Assembly (NCBI RefSeq): GCF_047601505.1
Contig: NZ_JASGJD010000001.1
Coordinates: 1,736,001 to 1,800,000, forward strand
Reading direction: 5' to 3'
From: Cloacibacterium sp047601505
GTDB lineage: Bacteria; Bacteroidota; Bacteroidia; Flavobacteriales; Weeksellaceae
DNA: 64,000 nucleotides
In this document: one piece after another, positions 46,367 through 52,790 of the stretch
Numbering within the stretch: the first letter of the stretch is position 1
How the letters are laid out: every line of letters begins with the position of its first letter
Translations under genes and position numbers: made by a program
Notes under the pieces: model-generated
The model's input: only the letters and a program-made list of their open reading frames with translations
Told to the model about the DNA's origin: nothing
Database searches by the model: none

Positions 46367-47098
46367 TTACTTAATAGATTGAATAAAGGTATTTGCTTTT
46401 TCTTTCCAATCGTTATTTTCTAGAAGAATTTTAACAAAAGCAGTTCCAATAATTCCGCCTTGTGATTTTTCTGTAACTTGTTCAAAATCGGTTTTATTTT
46501 TAATTCCAAAACCTATCATTACATCGTTTTTCAAGTTTAAAGAAGCTAATTTATTTAAATATTCTTCGTTTTTAACTTCTTTTTTTTCGTTTCCTGTAGT
46601 AGAAGAACTAGAAACAGCATACAAAAATCCCGAACTTAAAGAATCTAAATATTTGATACGTTCTTCGGAGGTTTCTGGTGTTACGAGAAATGTGAAATTC
46701 AGTCCGTTTTTATCTAAAATAGGTTTATAATTTTTTTCAAATTCAATAGGAGGCAAATCTGGAATAATTAATCCCGAAACTCCAGAATTGGCACACTCTT
46801 CACAGAATTTTTCAAATCCAAAACTCAAAACAGGATTGATGTATCCCATCAAAATTACCGGAATGTTGATTTCATTTTTCACCGATTTTAGTTGAGGAAA
46901 AAGTTTTGCAATGGTCATTCCGTTTCTCAGAGCCAATTCGTGTGCTTCCTGAATTACAGGTCCATCAGCAACAGGGTCAGAATAAGGCATCCCAATTTCC
47001 ATCATGTTTGCACCAGCATTTTGAATGGTTTTCATTATTTCTGCGGTATCTTCTAATGTAGGAATTCCGGCAGTAAAGTATATGTTAAGTTTTTTCAT
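46367..47098 (-). CDS. trpA: tryptophan synthase alpha chain
   Basis: 243 residues from MKKLNIYFTAGIP at 47098; the longer reading to 47149 runs into the phzF gene. EIGMPYSDPVADGPVIQ contains the catalytic Glu/Asp pair, GLIIPDLPPIEFE is the active-site loop, and GFGIKNKTDFEQV binds the phosphate. It cleaves indole-3-glycerol phosphate. It is the last gene of the trp operon. It is separated from trpB by a phzF-like gene, with its start 12 bases after the phzF stop. Confidence 0.95.
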   Translation of the reverse strand: MKKLNIYFTAGIPTLEDTAEIMKTIQNAGANMMEIGMPYSDPVADGPVIQEAHELALRNGMTIAKLFPQLKSVKNEINIPVILMGYINPVLSFGFEKFCEECANSGVSGLIIPDLPPIEFEKNYKPILDKNGLNFTFLVTPETSEERIKYLDSLSSGFLYAVSSSSTTGNEKKEVKNEEYLNKLASLNLKNDVMIGFGIKNKTDFEQVTEKSQGGIIGTAFVKILLENNDWKEKANTFIQSIK

Positions 47099-47109
47099 TT
47101 TATGATTTT

Positions 47110-47898
47110 TTAGTCTATAAATATTTCGCCAATTAAATACGCTTTGCAACTTCCACTAATGAGAATTCTGTCGTTTTTTAGTTCGCATTCTAAAACTCCG
47201 CCACGTTCTGAAATTTGTTTTGCTTTCAGTTTAGTTTTTTCTAATTTCTCAGCCCAAAAAGGAGTAAGAGTAGTATGTGCAGAGCCTGTTACAGGGTCTT
47301 CTTCAACGCCACAGTTTGGTCCAAAAAATCTAGAAACAAAGTCGTAATTTTCAGATTTTGAACTTACAATAATTCCTCTTGCATTAATTTTTGCAATTTC
47401 TGAAAAGTTAGGTTTTATGTTTACAATTTGGCTTTCATTTTCAAAAATAAGCAGATAATCTGTTTTTCCTTGGTAAGCTTCTATTGGTTGATGAGCAAAA
47501 CAATTTTTAAATTGACTTAAATTTTCAACTTTTTGTAACGAATCTGAAGGGAAATTTAAGGTGAATAAATCTCCATTTTTAGTTACAGTAAGAGTTCCGC
47601 TATTTTTAGAAAAGAAATTGATTTTATCTTCTGTAAATCCTTCAAAATTTATCAAAACAAACGCCGAAGCAAGCGTTGCATGACCGCATAAATCAACTTC
47701 TATAGTCGGAGTAAACCATCTAATTTCGAAACCATTTTCTACAGGAACAGTAAAAGCGGTTTCTGCTAAATTGTTTTCGGCGGTAATTTTTTGCATGGTT
47801 TCATCGTCTATCCATTTTTCTAACGGACAAACTGCTGCAGGATTTCCCGCGAAAAGTTTTTCTGCAAAGGCATCTATTTGATATATTTTTTGACTCAT
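47110..47898 (-). CDS. PhzF-family isomerase inside the trp operon
   Basis: 262 residues in the PhzF/epimerase fold: IDAFAEKLFAGNPAAVC with NNLAETAF (the conserved Glu of the active site), DLCGHATLASA and FGPNCGVEEDPVTGSAHTTL. Length and motifs match PhzF-like proteins, whose best known member isomerises a phenazine precursor derived from chorismate. No other phenazine genes are near. It lies between trpB (22 bases upstream) and trpA (12 bases downstream) on the same strand. A role in aromatic or side-product metabolism is possible, but the position may only reflect operon hitch-hiking. Confidence 0.9.
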   Translation of the reverse strand: MSQKIYQIDAFAEKLFAGNPAAVCPLEKWIDDETMQKITAENNLAETAFTVPVENGFEIRWFTPTIEVDLCGHATLASAFVLINFEGFTEDKINFFSKNSGTLTVTKNGDLFTLNFPSDSLQKVENLSQFKNCFAHQPIEAYQGKTDYLLIFENESQIVNIKPNFSEIAKINARGIIVSSKSENYDFVSRFFGPNCGVEEDPVTGSAHTTLTPFWAEKLEKTKLKAKQISERGGVLECELKNDRILISGSCKAYLIGEIFID

Positions 47899-47920
47899 TG
47901 TAAAATTTTTTGAAGAATGG

Positions 47921-49114
47921 TTAAAGATTTTCAGTTTCTAATTTTTTCAGATACGTTTCCATGTCTTTATCTCCACGTCCACTCAAACAAATAACCACCA
48001 CATCGTCTTTTTGAAAATTTTTCTTCTTTAAAATATTCAACGCATGAGAACTTTCCAAAGCAGGAATAATTCCCTCTAATTTAGTTAATTCAAAGGCAGA
48101 TTCTAGCGCTTCATCATCATTAATACTGAAAAATTCTGCACGATTATTTTTGAATAAATTCGCATGGAAAGGCCCAATTCCAGGATAATCTAACCCCGCA
48201 GAAATAGAGTGTGGTTCTATAACTTGTCCGTCTTCAGTTTGCATCACAATACTTTTGCTACCATGCAAAACGCCAGTTGTTCCTAAGAAAGTTGTAGCAG
48301 CAGATTTTCCAGAATTTACACCAAAACCACCAGCTTCGGCAGCAATTATTTTTACGGAAGGTTCATCTACAAAATGGTAAAAAGTTCCTGCAGCATTACT
48401 TCCGCCACCAACACAAGCAATAACGTAGTCTGGGTTTTCTCTGCCAATCTTCTCTTTTAATTGCCATTTAATTTCTTCAGAAATTACACTTTGAAATCTT
48501 GCTACCAAATCTGGAAAAGGATGAGGTCCAACTACACTTCCGATGATGTAATGCGTTTTGGTAGCATTGTTAATCCAATCTCTTAACGCTTCATTTACAG
48601 CGTCTTTTAATGTTTTTGAGCCAGAGGTTGCAGGTACAACTTTTGCGCCGAGCATTTTCATTCTGGCAACATTTGGAGCTTGTCTTGCGATATCCACTTC
48701 GCCCATGTAAACGATGCATTCAAGATTCATCAAAGCGCAAGCTGTAGCCGTTGCTACACCGTGTTGTCCAGCTCCTGTTTCGGCAATAATTCTCTTTTTT
48801 CCTAGTTTTTTGGCAAGGAGAACTTGTCCGAGAGCATTGTTGATTTTATGAGCACCAGTATGATTGAGGTCTTCTCTTTTTAGGTAAACATTTGTACCAT
48901 ATTTTTCGCTTAAATTTTTCGCAAAATAAAGTGGAGTAGCTCTTCCTACATAGTTTTTCAACAAATCATTAAGTTCTGTTTTGAATTCTTTAGATTCTAT
49001 AATTTCTATATAATTTTGTTGGAGTTCTTCCACGTTTGGATAGAGCATTTCTGGAACAAATGCGCCTCCAAATTCTCCGTAATATCCGTTTTCGTCGGGG
49101 TTTCTATATGTCAT
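47921..49114 (-). CDS. trpB: tryptophan synthase beta chain
   Basis: 397 residues. The PLP lysine is in HTGAHKINNALGQ, ETGAGQHGVATATAC is the substrate carboxylate loop, and CVGGGSNAAGTFYHF binds the PLP phosphate. It joins indole with serine. Its ATG overlaps the end of trpF by four bases (ATGA), so translation is coupled. Confidence 0.97.
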   Translation of the reverse strand: MTYRNPDENGYYGEFGGAFVPEMLYPNVEELQQNYIEIIESKEFKTELNDLLKNYVGRATPLYFAKNLSEKYGTNVYLKREDLNHTGAHKINNALGQVLLAKKLGKKRIIAETGAGQHGVATATACALMNLECIVYMGEVDIARQAPNVARMKMLGAKVVPATSGSKTLKDAVNEALRDWINNATKTHYIIGSVVGPHPFPDLVARFQSVISEEIKWQLKEKIGRENPDYVIACVGGGSNAAGTFYHFVDEPSVKIIAAEAGGFGVNSGKSAATTFLGTTGVLHGSKSIVMQTEDGQVIEPHSISAGLDYPGIGPFHANLFKNNRAEFFSINDDEALESAFELTKLEGIIPALESSHALNILKKKNFQKDDVVVICLSGRGDKDMETYLKKLETENL

Positions 49115-49752
49115 TTCAATAATGATTTTAATGTTTTTATTTTCTCAATATTTTTAATTCCTGCTTCAATTTCAAATTTAGAATTGATGTCTAAAACCGC
49201 AGGTTGTTGGTTGATGGTTGATAGTTGAAGAATGTTTTCTAAAGAAATTCCACCACTTAAATAATAAGGTTTTGGAATTTTAATTTCATTGAGAATTTTC
49301 CAATCAAAAGTTTTACCTGTTCCGCCAAAAGCTTTGCTGTCTGTGTCAAATAAAAGATAGTTGATAGTTGTTGGTTGATAGTTGATGGTCTTTTTCAATT
49401 CTTTTTTCTTTTGATTACCAATCCTAATTACCTTTATGATTTCTACCTTTTCACTTAAACTCTGCCTTAATCTTTTTATAAAATCTTCATCTTCATCACC
49501 ATGTAATTGGATGAAATTGAGTTTTGCTTTCTCTGAAATTTCTACAATTTTTTCAACCGTTTCATTCACAAAAACGCCAACTTTTGCTTGATGATTAAAT
49601 TCGGAAATTTGTTCTAAACTCAAATGATTTAGAACAAATCTAGGTGATTTTTCGTAAAAAATAAATCCCAGAAAATCAACTTTTAACTCAATCAATTCTT
49701 GAATCTGATTGAACTTTGTTAATCCGCAGACTTTTATTTTTGGTTTAATCAT
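49111..49752 (-). CDS. trpF: phosphoribosylanthranilate isomerase with word-repeat-encoded segments
   Basis: 213 residues from MIKPKIKVCGLT at 49752; the 15 codons upstream are read from an intergenic palindrome and are not native. KVCGLTK carries the catalytic Cys, FIQLHGDE and LLFDTDSKAFGGTG (general acid Asp and phosphate loop) and LSGGISLENI are intact. Two stretches are encoded by the GTTGATGGTTGAT word family also found around the four-helix-bundle gene: KKTINYQPTTINY (DNA 49356-49390) and LSTINQQPAV (DNA 49203-49230). Both fall at surface loop positions before a core strand, so the enzyme is probably active. Confidence 0.92.
   Translation of the reverse strand: MIKPKIKVCGLTKFNQIQELIELKVDFLGFIFYEKSPRFVLNHLSLEQISEFNHQAKVGVFVNETVEKIVEISEKAKLNFIQLHGDEDEDFIKRLRQSLSEKVEIIKVIRIGNQKKKELKKTINYQPTTINYLLFDTDSKAFGGTGKTFDWKILNEIKIPKPYYLSGGISLENILQLSTINQQPAVLDINSKFEIEAGIKNIEKIKTLKSLLK
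49203..49230. repeat. word repeat inside trpF (C-terminal copy)
   Basis: Degenerate GTTGTTGG/TTGATGG/TTGATAG words within the trpF reading frame, encoding Leu-Ser-Thr-Ile-Asn-Gln-Gln-Pro. Same family and strand as 49356-49390 and 52339-52370. Confidence 0.75.
49356..49390. repeat. word repeat inside trpF (central copy)
   Basis: Words GTTGATAG, TTGTTGG, TTGATAG, TTGATGG in frame, encoding Lys-Thr-Ile-Asn-Tyr-Gln-Pro-Thr-Thr-Ile-Asn-Tyr just before the LLFDTDSKAFGG core strand. Confidence 0.75.
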
Positions 49753-49767
49753 AATATTAATTTCCAA

Positions 49768-49836
49768 GTTGTCATTCCGAGGAACGAGGAATCTCATAGA
49801 TTCTTCACTTCGTTTCTCTCCGTTCAGAATGACAAC
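49768..49836. repeat. palindromic GTCATTCC intergenic repeat
   Basis: GTTGTCATTC (49768-49777) pairs perfectly with GAATGACAAC (49827-49836). Inside are CGAGGAACGAGGAATCTC and CTTCACTTCG words. The TTGTCATTnCGAG...GAATGACAA type is a widespread bacterial intergenic repeat (from memory). It fills the trpC-trpF gap. Confidence 0.75.
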
Positions 49837-49848
49837 ACGGTTGTTGTT

Positions 49849-50628
49849 TTAAATTATTACATTAGAAACAAACTTTCCAAATTTCTCTCCCGGATTTTCG
49901 TTTTTCATAAAATATTCTCCCATTAAGAAAGTATCAAATCCTTTTTCTTTCAAAAATTTGAAATCTTCCACATTGTAAATTCCACTTTCGGCAACAGATA
50001 AAGTGCCTTTTGGTAGAAGATTTTTTAAATTGACAGAATGTTGTAAATCTACTTTGAAATCTTTTAAGTTTCGGTTGTTAATTCCCACTAAATCTATTTC
50101 AGAATTAAAATGTTTCAGTTCTTCTTCGGTGTGAATTTCTAACAAAACCTCCAAATTCAGTTGATGAGCCAATTCAGTAAATTCCTGAACTTGACTTGGA
50201 GAAAGACACGCTGCAATTAACAAAATAACATCTGCTCCGATGGATTTAGCTTCATAAAATTGATATTCATCTATCATAAAGTCTTTCCTTAAAATCGGAA
50301 TGTTTACAGAATTTCTAACGCTTAAAATATCCTCGAAACTGCCTCCAAAAAAATCTTTATCCGTCAAAATCGAAATTCCACTTGCTCCAAATTCTTCGTA
50401 TTTCGTTACAATTTCTAAAGGCAAAACTTTATTGTTGATAATTCCTTTTGAAGGCGATTGTCTTTTAAATTCGGCAATAATTCCGTTTCTGGATTTTACC
50501 GATTCTTTCAAAGAAAAAGTTTTTCTTCCGAAAAATTCTGAATCTTTCAGCTGCTCTACAGAAATTTTACTTTTTGAAAGAGCAATTTCTTCTTTTTTTC
50601 GAGCTATTATTTTGTCTAATATATTCAT
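49849..50628 (-). CDS. trpC: indole-3-glycerol phosphate synthase
   Basis: 259 residues. IIAEFKRQSPSKG contains the catalytic lysine motif, PILRKDFMIDEYQ the second lysine, LLEIHTEEE the glutamate and GINNRNLKDFKVD plus VAESGIY the C-terminal barrel loops. It converts carboxyphenylaminodeoxyribulose phosphate to indole-glycerol phosphate. A GTACAAAG-word stem-loop separates it from trpD. Confidence 0.96.
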   Translation of the reverse strand: MNILDKIIARKKEEIALSKSKISVEQLKDSEFFGRKTFSLKESVKSRNGIIAEFKRQSPSKGIINNKVLPLEIVTKYEEFGASGISILTDKDFFGGSFEDILSVRNSVNIPILRKDFMIDEYQFYEAKSIGADVILLIAACLSPSQVQEFTELAHQLNLEVLLEIHTEEELKHFNSEIDLVGINNRNLKDFKVDLQHSVNLKNLLPKGTLSVAESGIYNVEDFKFLKEKGFDTFLMGEYFMKNENPGEKFGKFVSNVII

Positions 50629-50637
50629 TTCATTAAT

Positions 50638-50718
50638 TTGTAAAATGTATTAAGTACAAAGTATAATGTATTTTTTTATTTGAAATACATTGTACATTTT
50701 ACACTGTACTTTGTACAA
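50638..50718. repeat. GTACAAAG-word stem-loop at the end of trpD
   Basis: AATGTATTT (50665-50673) pairs with AAATACATT (50683-50691), and GTACAAAGTA (50654-50663) with TACTTTGTAC (50707-50716). The right arm encodes the last residues of TrpD (LVQSTV) and its stop codon. Confidence 0.75.
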
Positions 50719-51694
50719 GTTTATTCAAACATTCTAGCGCTTTTCCACTTTCTAAACTATCTTTTGTGGCAGCCAAACTTGTTTCATAATTTTCAAATTT
50801 CCCTGTGTTTTGTAATGCTTTTGCAGCATTAGCAAGAACTACAGCTTTTTGTTCGTACGTTCCTTTTCCTTCTAAAATATTTCTGAAAGTTTTTGCAGCT
50901 TCTTCTTTGGTGCTACCTCCGAAAATGGTTTCAGGGGCAATATTTCTGAATCCTAATTCTTCGGCAGAGAAAATTTCTTCACCATTTTTATTGAAAATTT
51001 TAGAATCGCTTGTCAAAGAAATTTCGTCGTAACCGTCTAAAGCGTGAACTAACATGAAATCTTCGTTATTTTTTTGCAAAATATATTGATACAATCTCGC
51101 AATTTCTAAACTGTAAACTCCAATCATCGAAAATTTTGGTTTTGCAGGATTTACCAACGGACCTAAAAGATTGAAAAATGTTCTTAATCCCAAACCTTTT
51201 CTCAACGGAGCAACAGATTTCAACGCGGGATGAAAAAGCGGAGCATGAAGAAAACAGATATTGGCTTTTTCTAAATCTTTCTTTAAATCTTCTTGATTAT
51301 TTTTGAATTGATAACCCAATTCTTCCAAAACATTAGAAGAACCAGAAATTGCCGAAACACCATAATTGCCGTGTTTAGCTACTTTTTGTCCGGTTCCAGC
51401 CACGATAAAACTCGCCAAAGTAGAAATATTAAAGGTGTTTTTTCCATCGCCACCAGTTCCTACAATGTCCACCAAATCGTGCGTTCCTAAATCTACTTTC
51501 ACCGCCAAATCTAGCAATGCCTCTCGGAAGCCTTGCATTTCTTCTAGCGTAATGCTACGCATCATAAAAACGGTGATAAATGCTGAAACTTCTGTTTCGT
51601 TGAATTTATTTTGTGCAATTTCAATCATAATAGCCTTTGCTTCTGCTTTGGTTAAAGTTTGATGATTGAAAAGGTATTGTAATATTTGTTTCAT
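50699..51694 (-). CDS. trpD: anthranilate phosphoribosyltransferase
   Basis: 331 residues. VDIVGTGGDGKNTFNISTLAS binds the PRPP pyrophosphate, KHGNYGVSAISGSSNVLE and NLLGPLVNPAKP are further conserved boxes, and VHALDGYDEIS follows. It attaches phosphoribosyl to anthranilate. The final six residues are encoded by a stem-loop repeat arm. The repeat between trpD and trpG lies just upstream of its start. Confidence 0.96.
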   Translation of the reverse strand: MKQILQYLFNHQTLTKAEAKAIMIEIAQNKFNETEVSAFITVFMMRSITLEEMQGFREALLDLAVKVDLGTHDLVDIVGTGGDGKNTFNISTLASFIVAGTGQKVAKHGNYGVSAISGSSNVLEELGYQFKNNQEDLKKDLEKANICFLHAPLFHPALKSVAPLRKGLGLRTFFNLLGPLVNPAKPKFSMIGVYSLEIARLYQYILQKNNEDFMLVHALDGYDEISLTSDSKIFNKNGEEIFSAEELGFRNIAPETIFGGSTKEEAAKTFRNILEGKGTYEQKAVVLANAAKALQNTGKFENYETSLAATKDSLESGKALECLNKLVQSTV

Positions 51695-51702
51695 ATTTTG
51701 TT

Positions 51703-51782
51703 GTCCGAAGTCAGATGTCCGAAGTCGGAAGCTTTTTTTGGTTATATTTATTCTTCTGACTTCTGACTTCCGTCTTCCGACT
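51703..51782. repeat. GGAAG-word stem-loop between trpG and trpD
   Basis: Left arm 51703-51732 (GTCCGAAG and GTCGGAAG words) and right arm 51754-51782 (TTCTGAC, TTCCGTC words); GTCGGAAG (51724-51731) pairs exactly with CTTCCGAC (51774-51781). It is the same word family as the three copies in the efflux operon, 12 kb away. The right arm encodes the TrpG C terminus. Confidence 0.8.
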
Positions 51783-52389
51783 TTAAGAAATTTTCTAAAA
51801 TCTGTCTTCCATTTGGTGTTAAAATACTTTCAGGGTGATATTGAACAGCGTGAACATCGTATTCTTTATGTTTCAAACTCATTATCATTCCAGAATTATC
51901 AACCGAGGTAATTTCTAGTTCTTCAGGGAAATCTTCGGGATTTACTGCCCAAGAATGATAACGCCCAACTTCTAAAATTTCGGGTAAATTTTCTAGAATT
52001 TTATGAGGTTTTACTTGTTTAGCTTCGGTAGCAACACCGTGATAAATTTCAGAAAGATTGATTAAACTTCCACCAAAAGCTTCGGCAATCGCTTGTTGAC
52101 CAAGACAAACTCCGAAAATTGATTTTGTAGGTGCGTATTTTTTAATGACTTCTAACAAAATTCCTGCTTCTTCGGGAATTCCTGGTCCTGGAGAAAGAAT
52201 GATTTTATCATATTGATTGATGTCTTCCAAAGGAATTTCATCATTTCTAAAAACATCTACTTTTTCCCCTAAAATTTGTTCTACAATTTGAACAAGATTG
52301 TAGGTAAAACTATCGTAATTATCGAAGACCAGTACTTTAGTTGATGGTTGATGGTTGATAGTTGATGGTTCTTTTATATTATTTTTCAT
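51748..52389 (-). CDS. trpG: anthranilate synthase glutamine amidotransferase with repeat-encoded ends
   Basis: 213 residues. The class I amidotransferase core is intact: VFDNYDSFTYNLVQ, LSPGPGIPEEAG, the nucleophile Cys in GVCLGQQAIAE, and QYHPESILTPNG. It supplies ammonia to TrpE. The first 18 residues (MKNNIKEPSTINHQPSTK) precede the normal family start and are encoded by a word repeat; no other in-frame ATG exists before the core. The last residues (SEDGSQKSEE) come from the GGAAG-word arm. The start overlaps the four-helix-bundle stop by one base (TAATG), so its translation is coupled to that gene. Confidence 0.93.
   Translation of the reverse strand: MKNNIKEPSTINHQPSTKVLVFDNYDSFTYNLVQIVEQILGEKVDVFRNDEIPLEDINQYDKIILSPGPGIPEEAGILLEVIKKYAPTKSIFGVCLGQQAIAEAFGGSLINLSEIYHGVATEAKQVKPHKILENLPEILEVGRYHSWAVNPEDFPEELEITSVDNSGMIMSLKHKEYDVHAVQYHPESILTPNGRQILENFLKSEDGSQKSEE
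52339..52370. repeat. inverted word-repeat arm, trpG side of the four-helix-bundle gene
   Basis: Four degenerate GTTGATGG units. TGGTTGATAGTTG (52352-52364) is the exact complement of 52771-52783; over 19 bases the arms match at 18. It is translated as part of TrpG. Confidence 0.8.
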
Positions 52390-52742
52390 TATTTATTTTT
52401 GTAATAATTTATAAATCCGTTTAATAATTTTTTGCAAAGTATAACTTGAGATAGAATATTTTCAAACTCTTCTTTTTTAATGTAATTTTGATCAAGTGAT
52501 AAATAAAGTTGAGTTTCTAATTCATAAATGGAACCTCTTGAAATAAATAGAAAATGTATCGTTTCTTTAGAAGTGTTTCTTCCGCAGCCTTCTGCAATGT
52601 TAGAAGGAATAGAAACTGCACATCTTCTAATTTGGTTTGTTAATCCAAAAATCTCTTCTTTTGGATAATTTTTAGTTAAATCATAAACAAGTTTTGTAAG
52701 TTTTCTTGCTTCAATCCAAACATCAAGGTTTACATATTCCAT
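52389..52742 (-). CDS. four-helix-bundle protein (23S rRNA intervening-sequence/S23 family)
   Basis: 117 residues from MEYVNLDVW at 52742; the 15 codons further up are read from the repeat arm. Family features: WIEARKLTKLVYDLT, the FGLTNQIRRCAVSIPSNIAEGCGR core, then RGSIYELETQLYLS and a final helix. The family was first found encoded in the loop of hairpin insertions within 23S rRNA genes and includes Avd proteins of diversity-generating retroelements. Here it sits between trpE and trpG, flanked by inverted word repeats 13 bp exact (18 of 19). No reverse transcriptase or variable repeat is nearby. It may bind RNA formed by those arms; that is inference. Confidence 0.88.
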   Translation of the reverse strand: MEYVNLDVWIEARKLTKLVYDLTKNYPKEEIFGLTNQIRRCAVSIPSNIAEGCGRNTSKETIHFLFISRGSIYELETQLYLSLDQNYIKKEEFENILSQVILCKKLLNGFINYYKNK

Positions 52743-52760
52743 TTTTGTGTTTTTTATTTC

Positions 52761-52790
52761 TATCAACCAACAACTATCAACCAACAACTA
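52761..52790. repeat. inverted word-repeat arm, trpE side of the four-helix-bundle gene
   Basis: Words TATCAACCAACAAC in two copies, inverted relative to 52339-52370. It begins at the trpE stop codon, whose TAG is part of the word. Confidence 0.8.

Noticed and set aside
47110..47898. Phenazine biosynthesis cluster
   Set aside because: Only a PhzF-fold protein is present; no phzA/B/C/D/E/G homologues lie in the window.
49753..49797. Upstream start of TrpF (MRFLVPRN...)
   Set aside because: Those codons are read from the GTCATTCC palindrome; MIKPKIKVCGLT is the family start.
52389..52790. Diversity-generating retroelement, since the four-helix-bundle family includes Avd
   Set aside because: No reverse transcriptase, template repeat or variable repeat is present in the surrounding trp genes; family resemblance alone is not enough.
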